This document shows positions 26,530 through 35,223 of a stretch of DNA of 64,000 nucleotides, piece after piece. Location of the stretch: contig NZ_JAGRRD010000001.1 in assembly GCF_018122735.1 (NCBI RefSeq), forward strand, positions 4,771,486 through 4,835,485, written 5' to 3'. This stretch comes from Azoarcus sp. L1K30 (GTDB lineage Bacteria > Pseudomonadota > Gammaproteobacteria > Burkholderiales > Rhodocyclaceae). The notes below the pieces were generated by a model, which was not told the DNA's origin, did no database searches, and was given only the letters and a program-made list of their open reading frames with translations. The stretch's first letter is position 1. Each line of letters opens with the position of its first letter. The position numbers and the translations under genes are program-made.

Positions 26530-27500
26530 CTGATCTGCACACCCCAGGGCAGCTCACCCACCTCGACCTCGCCAAGACGGACCAGCTTTTCGGTATCGAT
26601 CACGCTGACGGTGTTGGAGCGACCATTGGCGACATAGAGCTTCTTGCCGTCGGGCGTGATGGCCATGTTCCACGGGCGCTTTCCGACCGGGATCGTGGCG
26701 ATCATGGTGTTGCTCGCGGTGTCGATGGCCATCACCGTGCCGTCGCGGCCGTTGGAAACGAACACCCGCTTGCCGTCCGGGCGGATGGCGATGCCGTTGG
26801 AGAAGTTGCCAACCGGAATCTTCGCAATGACGGCGTGGCTGGCGACATCGATCGCGTACACGGTATTGGCCAGTTCGCAGGCAACGTAGGCGCGGCTGCC
26901 ATCAGGGGTGAAGCCGATGCCGCGCGGGCGCTTGCCTACGGGAATCTGCGCCACCTGCTTGCGGCTCGCGACATCGATTACATCGACCTGTTCAGCGTCT
27001 TCCGCGCTGGCGTACAGCCAGCGACTGTCGGGGCTGAACACCGCATGCTCGGGGTTTTCGCCCTTGACCGCGATCTTTGCCAGGATGACGCCGGTGGTGG
27101 CGTCGAGCAGCGCGACCTTGTCCTCCTCCTCGACCGCGACCGACAGGTAGCGCCCATCGGCGGAGGCGTAAGTGCCTTCTGGTGACTCGCCCACTTTCCA
27201 GTCGGCAACCTTGTTGCCGCCGGGAAGCGCCAGTACCACGACCGATTCGGTCGGCGCATTGGTCAGAAAGAGGTGCTTGCCGTCGGCGCCAACGGCGATG
27301 CCGCGCGGCCTTTCGCTGGGCTTCAGGGTGAGTACGACTTGATCGTTCGCGGTATCGATGACGCTGACCGTACCGGATTTCTCATTGGGGACATATGCAA
27401 AGGGGGCCGCGCCGGCAATGACGGGCGTCAGGCCACCGAGCGCGGCGCATAGCAAGGCGATGCGCAGCGGCCGACTGCGGTTTGCGAAGTGAGGGCTCAT
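26526..27500 (-). CDS. YVTN-family beta-propeller protein, PQQ-catabolism associated
   Basis: 324 residues with a signal peptide (LRIALLCAALGGLTPVIAGA). The mature protein is a run of about seven YVTN/YncE-type repeats (SGTVSVIDTANDQVVLTLK, KLYVANGRSNTVSVIDT), forming a periplasmic propeller. Proteins of this type next to a solute-binding protein and PedF cytochrome define the PQQ-dependent alcohol-oxidation accessory set (family knowledge); their exact job is not known. Two bases separate it from the solute-binding gene. Confidence 0.85.
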   Translation of the reverse strand: MSPHFANRSRPLRIALLCAALGGLTPVIAGAAPFAYVPNEKSGTVSVIDTANDQVVLTLKPSERPRGIAVGADGKHLFLTNAPTESVVVLALPGGNKVADWKVGESPEGTYASADGRYLSVAVEEEDKVALLDATTGVILAKIAVKGENPEHAVFSPDSRWLYASAEDAEQVDVIDVASRKQVAQIPVGKRPRGIGFTPDGSRAYVACELANTVYAIDVASHAVIAKIPVGNFSNGIAIRPDGKRVFVSNGRDGTVMAIDTASNTMIATIPVGKRPWNMAITPDGKKLYVANGRSNTVSVIDTEKLVRLGEVEVGELPWGVQIR

Positions 27501-27502
27501 GG

Positions 27503-28354
27503 TCAGGTTCCTGCAGGAAGGCGGTGGGTTGCGCCATGTTCGCTGAAGATGCGGCTGAGTTCTCCGCTGCGCTGTATGTCGGCCAGGGCGTTGCCGAGCG
27601 CGGCTGCAAGTGCGGGGTGGTCGGCCTTGACCGCCATGCCCAGCGGCCAGCCGGTGACGCGCAGCTCCGGCATCTGCAGGGTGTCGATCACGGTCCCGGG
27701 AATATCCTTGAATGCGGTTTCCAATTCCGTTCGGGTGCCGATCACCGCTGCCACCTCGCCTGCTTTCAGCCCTTCCGCCGCCAGCGGAATGCTGCGGTAG
27801 TGAGTGACCTGGTCGCGCAAACGGCCATTGAGTACGTTGAGCAGAAAGTCGCTGCCATGGGTGTCGAGCTCTGCGCCGATGCGTTCGCGGGTGAAAATCT
27901 CGAAGGCGTTGGCGGCCGATCCGGCGATGGCCGGAATGCGCGCGGCATTGCGCGCAATGGCCATGGTTTCCAGGTGATAGGGTGCGAAGATCGTGACCTT
28001 GTCGTTGTTCGCGGCGAAGTTGCGATCGACCGGAACATGCAGCATGACGTCGCCCGGCCGGGTACCCAGGTAGTGACCCTTCCACACCATGTTGCGCAGG
28101 TCGTCGTTCATGTCCTCGTCGGCCGGAAACTCGACGAATTCGGGACGCAGGCTCAGTTTGGCGGCCAGTGCCCTGCCCAGTGCGACGTCGATCCCCTTAC
28201 CCTTTGCCGACCACGGCGGATAGTCGGCATAGACGGCGATGCGTAGCGCGCCGGCCTGCTGCAGTTCGAGTTCGGTTGCGGCGCGGGCGGGCAGCGCAGT
28301 GGCCACCAGCAGTGCGCCTGCCCCCATCAGAAAGTGTCTGCGTTCATTCTTCAC
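27503..28354 (-). CDS. Quinoprotein-dehydrogenase-associated periplasmic solute-binding protein
   Basis: 283 residues from GTG 28354 with TGGAGA 5 bases upstream. Signal peptide ERRHFLMGAGALLVATALPARA, then a type-3-like periplasmic binding fold (LRIAVYADYPPWSAKGKGIDVALGRALA). No permease or ATPase is nearby, as usual for this group, which accompanies PQQ dehydrogenases and may help load cofactor or substrate (inference from context). Overlaps the end of the cytochrome c550 gene by 11 bases. Confidence 0.8.
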   Translation of the reverse strand: MKNERRHFLMGAGALLVATALPARAATELELQQAGALRIAVYADYPPWSAKGKGIDVALGRALAAKLSLRPEFVEFPADEDMNDDLRNMVWKGHYLGTRPGDVMLHVPVDRNFAANNDKVTIFAPYHLETMAIARNAARIPAIAGSAANAFEIFTRERIGAELDTHGSDFLLNVLNGRLRDQVTHYRSIPLAAEGLKAGEVAAVIGTRTELETAFKDIPGTVIDTLQMPELRVTGWPLGMAVKADHPALAAALGNALADIQRSGELSRIFSEHGATHRLPAGT

Positions 28355-28790
28355 GGACGGTCTCCAACCATGCACGAATGGCCCACATGGCCTCCTGCTG
28401 AAGGATACCCTCGAACGGCGGCATGTACACGCGGCCGTCGCGGCTGGCGCCGTGGCGGATGCGATTGAGGAAGATCTCGTCGCCTTCGTCGCCTTCGGGC
28501 AGGTAACGCAGATCCGGCGCGATCCCGCCGGAGATGGCGCCGAGGCCGTGGCAACGGGCACAGTTCTGGTTGAACGCAGAGTCGCCGATACGGATGGCTT
28601 CGGGATTCTTGCGATAGGGGTTGCTGTTGAGCCATTCCGTGCCGACTGGCTTGAGCGTCGATACGTCCACTGCCTGCGGCGTGACGTCCCCGTGAGCACC
28701 CGCGAGCAGTGACACGCCGGCCAGGGCTGCGGCGCAGGCGGCCTGGCGCAACGAACGGGTGATTGTCTCCTTGTTGTACTTGTATTCCAC
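28344..28790 (-). CDS. Cytochrome c550, PedF-like
   Basis: 148 residues from GTG 28790, preferred over ATG 28805 because AGGAG stands 7 bases before it. Signal peptide RSLRQAACAAALAGVSLLAGAHG. Single heme site CARCHG in FNQNCARCHGLGAISGG and the axial Met in RVYMPPFEG. The pattern matches PedF, the cytochrome c550 that takes electrons from PQQ ethanol dehydrogenases. First gene of the four-gene accessory operon behind a near-perfect sigma-54 promoter. No quinoprotein dehydrogenase gene is in the window. Confidence 0.85.
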   Translation of the reverse strand: MEYKYNKETITRSLRQAACAAALAGVSLLAGAHGDVTPQAVDVSTLKPVGTEWLNSNPYRKNPEAIRIGDSAFNQNCARCHGLGAISGGIAPDLRYLPEGDEGDEIFLNRIRHGASRDGRVYMPPFEGILQQEAMWAIRAWLETVREE

Positions 28791-28869
28791 GATTCGACTC
28801 CTCATGACTGGTCTGATGTTAATGCACGTCTTGGTTGCGTGTGCCGGTTGGGCCGGTGTGCCAATGCTC

Positions 28870-28885
28870 TGCAATCCCTGTGCCA
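28870..28885 (-). promoter_or_regulatory. Sigma-54 promoter of the PedF-like operon
   Basis: On the minus strand TGGCACA-GGGA-TTGCA, matching every conserved position of the -24/-12 consensus. The transcript would start near 28858, about 70 bases before the GTG of the cytochrome gene. Confidence 0.85.
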
Positions 28886-28905
28886 CTGTTGCCGGATTCC
28901 AGCGC

Positions 28906-28921
28906 TGGCAAGGAAATTGCT
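28906..28921 (+). promoter_or_regulatory. Sigma-54 promoter of the divergent activator gene
   Basis: On the plus strand TGGCAAG-GAAA-TTGCT, a very close match to the -24/-12 consensus. It reads toward the activator gene with a leader of about 100 bases. Only 20 bases separate it from the divergent promoter of the accessory operon. Confidence 0.75.
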
Positions 28922-28944
28922 GACGGTGCTGTAGTCGATCGGGT

Positions 28945-28970
28945 GCAGCAGTTGCTGCGCATCGTGACAG
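28945..28970. promoter_or_regulatory. Candidate activator binding site between divergent sigma-54 promoters and activator gene
   Basis: Dyad GCAGCA-gt-TGCTGC at 28945-28958 followed by GTGACAG at 28964. It is about 60-80 bases upstream of the minus-strand -24 element, a plausible enhancer position. Which regulator binds is not known. Confidence 0.35.
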
Positions 28971-29031
28971 GTGCTAAGTTTTGGAACATCCCCCTACAAG
29001 AATAGACAAACGGGGGTCTGGAGGAGACGAA

Positions 29032-31074
29032 ATGGCAGGTCATCCCATGGCCGCGACACCGCACGAATTGCGTGTGCGGGAGGCGCGGCAGCAGTTTTTC
29101 GAGCGCGGTGAATGCGCGGATGTCGAGTTGTCGCAGGACGTGCTGCGCTCGTGGCTGCGGTGCCGCGACAGCGGCGTCGATTTTCAGTACGACGGACGTG
29201 GCGATCCGGAGGGCCGCCTCGGACTGGATGAAGCGCGGGCACGCAGTGAAAAACTGCTCAGCAACGCGGCCGGCATCATGGAGCACGTGTTCGAGCAGAT
29301 TCGCGCTTCGGGCAGCATGGTGATCCTCGCCGACAACCGCGGCATGATCCTGCACAGCATGGGCGATCCCGATTTTGTCAGTCGTGCGCAGCGCGTGGCG
29401 CTACAGCCCGGATCGTCGTGGAGCGAGGAGCTGCGAGGCACCAACGCGATCGGAACGACGCTGGTGGAGGCGGCGGCGGTCGAGGTCAATGGCGCCGAGC
29501 ATTTTCTGGAACGAAACGGCATCCTGACCTGCAGCGCGTCGCCGGTCTTCAATCCTGCCGGTGAGATTGCCGGGGTGTTCGACATCTCAGGCGACTATCG
29601 CGGAAATCAGCGCCATACGCTCGGGTTGGCGCGCCTGGCTGCGCAGTTGCTCGAGAAGCGGCTGTTCGAGATCGAGTTTGCGCGCGAGGTGCTGGTGGCA
29701 TTTCATGTGCGTCCCGAATGCGTCGGCGGCCTGCAGGAGGGTTTGCTGGCAGTCTCGGCCGAAGGCCGCATCGTGGGCGCCAATCCGGTCGCGCGTGCCT
29801 TGCTGGGCATGACGTCGGCGATGCCGGCGGGGGTGGAATTCAGCAACCTGTTCCGGTTGTCGTTCGGCACCTTCATTGACCGCTGCGCGCGCGATGTGTG
29901 CTCGCTGCAGGCACTGGAGACGCGCGGCAGCGACCCGCTGTATGCGCGTCTTCGCGGCAGCGTACCGGTGCTCGGACGAACGACTGCCCGCGCCGAGAAC
30001 CCTGCCGCTGCGGGGCGTAACGAGACCGTTGGCAGCGGCGCCCGCCCGGCGCCGCCGTGCGACCGGCGCAACGGGCGTGCGACCCTAGCATGTCTGGCCA
30101 CCGGAGACGAGCGTCTGCAACTCGCGCTCGATCGCGCCGCGCGCATCATGGGCAAGGACATACCGCTGCTGATCCAGGGCGAATCAGGCGTCGGCAAGGA
30201 GCTCTTTGCGCGCGCCTTCCACTATTCGAGTCCGAGGCAGGATGGACCCTTCGTGGCGGTGAATTGCGCGGCCATTCCGGAAAATCTCATCGAGTCCGAA
30301 CTCTTCGGCTACGTCGGCGGCGCCTTTACCGGCGCGCGGCGCGAGGGCTCGGTGGGCAAGATCCAGCAGGCGCATGGCGGCACTCTGTTCCTTGATGAGA
30401 TCGGCGACATGCCGCTGGCCATGCAGGCGCGTCTGCTGCGGGTGTTGCAGGAGCGTTGCGTGACACCGGTCGGCGCCCAGCGCCAGGTGCCGGTGGATAT
30501 CACGCTGGTATGCGCGACTCACCGCGTGTTGCGCGATTCGGTGCGCAACGGCAGTTTCCGCGAGGATCTGTATTACCGCGTCAACGGGCTCACCGTCACC
30601 TTGCCGCCACTGCGTGACCGCAGCGACATCCGTTCGATCGTGGCCAATATTCTCGCTGCCGAACTCGACGGTTCCCGTGACGCAGAGTCGGTGGTCATCA
30701 GCGAGGAGGTGCTCGATTTCTTCGAGCGTTACCCATGGCCGGGCAACGTGCGTCAATTGCAGAACGTGATCAGGGTGGCGGTTGCGCTGCTCGATGCGGA
30801 CGAGCACGAGATTCTGCCGCTGCATTTGCCCGAGGAACTGTTCGGCGCCGATCCCATGGATGACGCCGAGAGCGGACAGGCCGCACCCGTTGGCGACTCG
30901 CGTCCGGGGCAGGCGCAGGTGGCGGTCGCTGCTGCCGGACGCAGTCTGGACGAAATCGAGCTCGACGCGATTTCGCGCGTGATGCATGAGGTCGGCGGCA
31001 ACGTGTCGGCCGCCGCAAGGCGCCTTGGTATCAGTCGCAACACGCTCTATCGCAAGATCGGCCGCATGAATTGA
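29032..31074 (+). CDS. Sigma-54-dependent activator, AcoR family (intact)
   Basis: 680 residues from ATG 29032 (GGAGGAGACGAA upstream). N-terminal GAF/PAS sensor region (GTNAIGTTLVEAAAVEVNG, EHFLERNGILTCSASPV), AAA+ domain with Walker A GESGVGKE near 383, the sigma-54-contacting loop GGAFTGAR near 432, Walker B LFLDEIGD, arginine-finger segment FREDLYYR, and a C-terminal Fis-type HTH (GGNVSAAARRLGISRNTLYRK). All parts needed for activation are present. It likely senses an alcohol or aldehyde and activates the PedF operon, the aldehyde dehydrogenase and itself; the aldehyde oxidoreductase operon starts 160 bases downstream. A linker rich in Ala/Arg near 330-360 is unusual. Confidence 0.9.
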   Translation: MAGHPMAATPHELRVREARQQFFERGECADVELSQDVLRSWLRCRDSGVDFQYDGRGDPEGRLGLDEARARSEKLLSNAAGIMEHVFEQIRASGSMVILADNRGMILHSMGDPDFVSRAQRVALQPGSSWSEELRGTNAIGTTLVEAAAVEVNGAEHFLERNGILTCSASPVFNPAGEIAGVFDISGDYRGNQRHTLGLARLAAQLLEKRLFEIEFAREVLVAFHVRPECVGGLQEGLLAVSAEGRIVGANPVARALLGMTSAMPAGVEFSNLFRLSFGTFIDRCARDVCSLQALETRGSDPLYARLRGSVPVLGRTTARAENPAAAGRNETVGSGARPAPPCDRRNGRATLACLATGDERLQLALDRAARIMGKDIPLLIQGESGVGKELFARAFHYSSPRQDGPFVAVNCAAIPENLIESELFGYVGGAFTGARREGSVGKIQQAHGGTLFLDEIGDMPLAMQARLLRVLQERCVTPVGAQRQVPVDITLVCATHRVLRDSVRNGSFREDLYYRVNGLTVTLPPLRDRSDIRSIVANILAAELDGSRDAESVVISEEVLDFFERYPWPGNVRQLQNVIRVAVALLDADEHEILPLHLPEELFGADPMDDAESGQAAPVGDSRPGQAQVAVAAAGRSLDEIELDAISRVMHEVGGNVSAAARRLGISRNTLYRKIGRMN

Positions 31075-31156
31075 GAGTCGGGCCGGCATGCCGGCTATTC
31101 TGAATAGGGGTTTTCCTGCGCTTGTCCCTTCCCGGGGTGGGCGTATCCTCGAAGGC

Positions 31157-31188
31157 AGGTATGAAGTGTGCTTCATAGCAATTGCTTC
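31157..31188 (+). promoter_or_regulatory. Possible weak sigma-54 promoter and ATGAAG/CTTCAT repeats before aorA
   Basis: AGGTATG-AAGT-GTGCT (31157-31172) keeps GG-10 bases-GC but departs from consensus at several places. The same stretch contains ATGAAG-tgtg-CTTCAT (31161-31176), a perfect dyad, and another CTTCAT at 31185-31190. The dyad may instead be a repressor or activator site. Confidence 0.35.
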
Positions 31189-31233
31189 ATGCGTGCCATA
31201 ACAATGTCTTCAATGTTTCGGAGGAGAAGGTCG

Positions 31234-31710
31234 ATGTGGAAATCACTTCATATTGATCCCGCAAAGTGTACCGGCTGTCTGCAGTGTGAGATGGCCTGCT
31301 CATATGAGCACACCGGGGTCTTCAATCCCAGCAAGTCGCGGATCAAGGTATTCAACTTCGAGGCCGAGGGGCGCAAGGTGCCGTACACCTGTACCCAGTG
31401 CACCGAGGCCTGGTGTCTGAATGCCTGTCCGGTCGATGCGATCCGCATCGACCTCTCCACCGGTGCCAAGATGGTGTTCGAGGACACCTGTGTTGGTTGC
31501 AAGGTGTGCACGATTGCCTGTCCGTTTGGCACGATCAACTACAACCAGGACTCGGGCAAGGTGCAGAAGTGCGACCTGTGCGAGGGTAGCCCGGCCTGTG
31601 CCGAGGCCTGTCCCACGGCGGCGATTACCTATATCGACGCCGACTGGACCGGGCTGGACAAGATGCGCGCCTGGGCCGCCAAGGCCAATACGCCGACCAC
31701 TGCTGCCTGA
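31234..31710 (+). CDS. aorA: Aldehyde oxidoreductase iron-sulfur subunit
   Basis: 158 residues from ATG 31234 (GGAGGAGAAGG upstream). Sixteen Cys in four ferredoxin-type groups: CTGCLQCEMAC, CTQCTEAWCLNACP, CVGCKVCTIACP and CDLCEGSPACAEACP, so four 4Fe-4S clusters. It resembles AorA of Aromatoleum, which carries electrons between the tungsten subunit and the FAD subunit. First gene of the aor operon; 12 bases before aorB. Confidence 0.85.
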   Translation: MWKSLHIDPAKCTGCLQCEMACSYEHTGVFNPSKSRIKVFNFEAEGRKVPYTCTQCTEAWCLNACPVDAIRIDLSTGAKMVFEDTCVGCKVCTIACPFGTINYNQDSGKVQKCDLCEGSPACAEACPTAAITYIDADWTGLDKMRAWAAKANTPTTAA

Positions 31711-31722
31711 GGAGGAGAAACC

Positions 31723-33570
31723 ATGGGCTGGAATCGAAAAGTCCTGCGCGTCGATCTGACCGCGGGCACGTGCAAGGAAGAGCCGCTGAACATGCAGTGG
31801 GCGCAGGATTACCTGGGTTCGCGTGGGCTGGCAACCAAATACCTGGTGTCCGAGATCGATCCCAAGGTCGATCCGCTGTCGGCAGACAACAAGATGATCA
31901 TGGCCACCGGGCCGCTGACCGGCACCATGGCCTCGACTGGCGGCCGCTATACGGTGGTGACCAAGGGGCCGCTGACCGGCGCCATTGCCTGCTCCAACTC
32001 CGGCGGCTTCTTCGGTGCGGAGATGAAGTTCGCCGGCTGGGACATGATCATCTTCGAAGGCAAGTCGCCGAAGCCGGTCTATCTGTTCGTGGAGAACGAC
32101 AAGGCTGAACTGCGCGATGCCGGCCATCTGTGGGGCAAGAGCTGCTGGGACACCGAAGAGACCATCAAGCACGAGTTGCAGGATCCTCTGGTGCGCGTCT
32201 CCTCGATCGGCGTGGCGGGCGAGAACCAGGTGTTGTTCGCCTGTGTGGTCAATGACCTCCACCGCGCAGCCGGCCGCTCCGGCGTCGGTGCGGTCATGGG
32301 CTCGAAGAACCTCAAGGCGGTGGCGCTGCGCGGCACCAAGGGTGTCTCGGGGATCAAGGATTTCCGCGCCTTCATGAAGGCCACGACCGATGCCAAGAAA
32401 GTGTTGGCCGACAATGCGGTCACGGGCCAGGGGTTGCCGACCTATGGCACCCAGGTGTTGATGAACGTGATCAACGAGATGGGCGCGTTGCCCACGCGCA
32501 ACCACCGCGATGTGCAGTTCGAGGATGCGGGCAAGATCTCCGCCGAGGCGATGGCCGAGAAGCGTCCGAGCGACGGCAAGTCGCAACTGGTGACCAATGC
32601 AGCCTGTTTCGGCTGCACCATTGCCTGCGGGCGCATCTCCGAGATCGACAAGGGCCACTTCACGGTCAAGAACAGTCCCAAGTACTGGGGCGCAAGCGGC
32701 GGTCTCGAGTACGAGGCGGCGTGGGCGCTGGGTGCGGCCAATGGCGTGGGCGACCTCGAAGCCTTGCAGTACGCCAACATGATCTGCAACGAACAGGGCA
32801 TGGATCCGATCTCCTTCGGCGCAACCGTGGGCGCGGTGATGGAGCTCTACGACATGGGCGTCATTACCAAGGACATACTCGGCATCGAGGCGCCCTTCGG
32901 CTCTGCCGAAGCGCTGGCGAAGATGGTCGAGATGACGGCGATGGGCGAAGGCTTCGGCAAGGAAATTGGCCAGGGTTCGAAGCGCCTGTGCACCAAGTTC
33001 GGTCACCCGGAGCTTTCGATGAGCGTGAAGGGGCAGGAATTCCCCGCCTACGATTCGCGCGGCATTCAGGGCATGGGTCTGACTTACGCCACCTCCAACC
33101 GTGGCGCCTGTCACCTGCGTTCCTACACCGTCGCCTCCGAGGTGCTGGGCATTCCGGTCAAGACCGATCCGCTCACCACCGAGGGCAAGCCCGAGCTGGT
33201 CAAGGCCTTCCAGGATGCGACAGCGGTGTTCGACTCGGCCGGCATCTGCGTGTTCACCAGCTTCGCGTGGACCCTGGCCGACGTGCAGCCGCAACTCGAC
33301 GCGGCCTGCGAGGGCGAGTGGACGATGGACAAGCTCAACGAAGTGGGTGAGCGCATCTGGAACATGGAGCGCATGTTCAACAACGCTGCCGGCTTCACCG
33401 CCAAGGATGACAATCTGCCGCCACGCCTGACTACCGAGCCGGCCAAGGTCGGTCCGGCCAAAGGCTTGGTAAACGGGCTTGCGACCATGCTGCCGGAGTA
33501 TTACAGGATTCGCGGCTGGACGCCCGAGGGCGAGCCGACGACAGAGACGACGGCGCGTCTCGGATTGTAG
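31723..33570 (+). CDS. aorB: Tungsten-containing aldehyde ferredoxin oxidoreductase large subunit
   Basis: 615 residues, the usual size. It oxidises aldehydes to acids at a tungsten-bis-pterin centre, or reduces acids in reverse. The N-terminal domain WNRKVLRVDLTAGTCKEEPL and the pterin-binding GRSGVGAVMGSKNLKA are clear AOR signatures. Fe-S ligands come from AACFGCTIACGR and a later Cys in SAGICVFTS. It starts 12 bases after aorA with GAGGAGGAG. The organisation with a 4-cluster subunit and an FAD subunit places it in the Aromatoleum-type subfamily (family knowledge). Confidence 0.9.
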   Translation: MGWNRKVLRVDLTAGTCKEEPLNMQWAQDYLGSRGLATKYLVSEIDPKVDPLSADNKMIMATGPLTGTMASTGGRYTVVTKGPLTGAIACSNSGGFFGAEMKFAGWDMIIFEGKSPKPVYLFVENDKAELRDAGHLWGKSCWDTEETIKHELQDPLVRVSSIGVAGENQVLFACVVNDLHRAAGRSGVGAVMGSKNLKAVALRGTKGVSGIKDFRAFMKATTDAKKVLADNAVTGQGLPTYGTQVLMNVINEMGALPTRNHRDVQFEDAGKISAEAMAEKRPSDGKSQLVTNAACFGCTIACGRISEIDKGHFTVKNSPKYWGASGGLEYEAAWALGAANGVGDLEALQYANMICNEQGMDPISFGATVGAVMELYDMGVITKDILGIEAPFGSAEALAKMVEMTAMGEGFGKEIGQGSKRLCTKFGHPELSMSVKGQEFPAYDSRGIQGMGLTYATSNRGACHLRSYTVASEVLGIPVKTDPLTTEGKPELVKAFQDATAVFDSAGICVFTSFAWTLADVQPQLDAACEGEWTMDKLNEVGERIWNMERMFNNAAGFTAKDDNLPPRLTTEPAKVGPAKGLVNGLATMLPEYYRIRGWTPEGEPTTETTARLGL

Positions 33571-33584
33571 TGGCGCGCATGAGT

Positions 33585-33609
33585 GCGGAACGGGGCAACC
33601 CGTTTCCGC
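33585..33609 (+). other. Stable hairpin between aorB and aorC
   Basis: GCGGAACGGG-gcaa-CCCGTTTCCGC pairs over 10 bp with one bulged T, 15 bases after the aorB stop. A pyrimidine-rich run follows but no T-run, so I read it as an mRNA-stability or processing hairpin rather than a terminator. Confidence 0.5.
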
Positions 33610-33689
33610 CTCTTCCCTGCGAAATCGCTTAGGCAAGGACTGCGGGTGCGGCAAGCGTTCCACCCGCGGTCGTGCATTGAGGATGCTTC

Positions 33690-34955
33690 ATGAAACACCT
33701 GATACTCGGAAACGGCCCCGCTGGCGTGGTGGCTGCCGAAACCCTGCGCCGCGCTGCGCCGCAGGACGAAATCGTACTCGTCGGGAACGAAGATTCGCCT
33801 CCTTATTCGCGCATGGCGATTCCCTACCTGCTGGAAGAAAACATCGACGAGAAGGGAACCTGGTTGCGCAAACAGCCGGGTCATTTCGAACAGTTGCGTA
33901 TTCGCGAGCTGCGCGGGCGGGCGGTCGCCCTCGATACCGAGAAGCAGCGCATGCTGTTCTTCGACGGTCATTTCGAGGACTATGACCGCATGTTGATCGC
34001 TACCGGGTCGCATCCGGTACGGCCGCCCATTCCCGGCGTCGATCTGCCGGAAGTTCAAACCTGCTGGACGCTGGAGGATGCGCGCGCGATCGCGCAGCAT
34101 GCTCAGCCCGGCGCGCGCGTGCTGCAGCTGGGCGCCGGTTTCATCGGCTGCATCATCATGGAGGCGCTGGCCAAGCGCGGTGTGGCGCTGACCGTGGTGG
34201 AGATGGGCGACCGCATGGTGCCGCGCATGATGACGCCCAAAGCGGGGGGCATGATCAAATCCTGGGTTGAAAGCAAGGGCGTCAAGGTGGTCACATCGGC
34301 CGGCGTGAGCCGTATCGATCGGGGCACGGACGCGCCGCTGACGGTGACCCTGAGTACCGGCGACAAGCTCGATTGCGAACTCGTTATCGTTGCTGCGGGG
34401 GTGGCACCCAACGTGGCCTTCCTCGAAGGTACGGGTGTGCATGTGGCCAAGGGCGTTCTGGTCGACGATCGCCTCGAGACCAGCGTCAAGGGCATCTTCG
34501 CCGCGGGCGACGTTGCCGAGGCACCTGACCTGTTCACCGGCGCCCACCTCGTTGCCGCAATCCAGCCCAACGCAGCCGACCAGGCGCGGGTGGCCGCGCT
34601 CAACATGGCCGGGCGCAATACGCGCCTGAATGGCGTGCTGGCAATCAACGTGCTCGATACGCTGGGGCTGATCTCGACCTCGTTCGGGCAGTGGTGGGGC
34701 GAGAAGGCGGAAGCCGGCGGCGAAGGCGTCGAGCATGTGGATGAGGCGCGGAGCCGCTATCTCAGTCTCCAGTTCAAGGGTGACGTGATGATCGGGGCAA
34801 CGTCGATCGGCCTTACCGAGCATGTGGGCGCCCTGCGTGGGCTGATTCACGGCCAGGTGAAGCTCGGGCCGTGGAAGGCGCGTCTGTTGGCCGCGCCGCT
34901 GCAGTTTGTCGACGCCTACGTCGCGACCTCCCAGCCTATGGCGCTGGCAAGGTGA
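33690..34955 (+). CDS. aorC: Aldehyde oxidoreductase FAD/NAD(H) subunit
   Basis: 421-residue flavoprotein of the pyridine nucleotide-disulfide reductase fold. First Rossmann motif LGNGPAGVVAAE (FAD), second VLQLGAGFIGCIIMEALA (NAD), and the FAD-closing GIFAAGDVAEAPD. No redox disulfide CxxxxC, as expected for AorC, which lets the enzyme use NAD as acceptor. Separated from aorB by 119 bases containing a hairpin. Its stop overlaps the next start (GTGA). Confidence 0.85.
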   Translation: MKHLILGNGPAGVVAAETLRRAAPQDEIVLVGNEDSPPYSRMAIPYLLEENIDEKGTWLRKQPGHFEQLRIRELRGRAVALDTEKQRMLFFDGHFEDYDRMLIATGSHPVRPPIPGVDLPEVQTCWTLEDARAIAQHAQPGARVLQLGAGFIGCIIMEALAKRGVALTVVEMGDRMVPRMMTPKAGGMIKSWVESKGVKVVTSAGVSRIDRGTDAPLTVTLSTGDKLDCELVIVAAGVAPNVAFLEGTGVHVAKGVLVDDRLETSVKGIFAAGDVAEAPDLFTGAHLVAAIQPNAADQARVAALNMAGRNTRLNGVLAINVLDTLGLISTSFGQWWGEKAEAGGEGVEHVDEARSRYLSLQFKGDVMIGATSIGLTEHVGALRGLIHGQVKLGPWKARLLAAPLQFVDAYVATSQPMALAR

Positions 34956-35221
34956 GTGCGCAGCTCAAGATGAAGATCGCGTTCAAGCTGTTTGCCTCCC
35001 TGACCGATTACCTGCCGGCCGATCGTAAAGGCAATCGGCTGGAGCTGGAGGTCGACGAGGGGACGACGGTGGCCGACCTGATCCGGCGCTACAACGTGCC
35101 GGAAAAGAGCGCCCACCTCGTACTGGTGAACGGAGTGTTCATTCCGCCGTCCGAGCGAATCCGCCATCGCCTGCAGGCGGGCGACGAACTGGCGATCTGG
35201 CCGCCGATTGCCGGCGGCTGA
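34952..35221 (+). CDS. MoaD/ThiS-like sulfur carrier of the aor operon
   Basis: 89 residues from GTG 34952, coupled to aorC by a 4-base overlap; ATG 34970 (MKIAFKLF) is the alternative. Ubiquitin-like fold with a C-terminal GG (WPPIAGG), the residue pair that becomes thiocarboxylated in MoaD. It would donate sulfur for the tungsten-pterin cofactor, perhaps dedicated to this enzyme. Aromatoleum-type aor operons also carry a MoaD-like gene after aorC (recollection). Confidence 0.82.
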   Translation: MSAQLKMKIAFKLFASLTDYLPADRKGNRLELEVDEGTTVADLIRRYNVPEKSAHLVLVNGVFIPPSERIRHRLQAGDELAIWPPIAGG

Positions 35222-35223
35222 GG

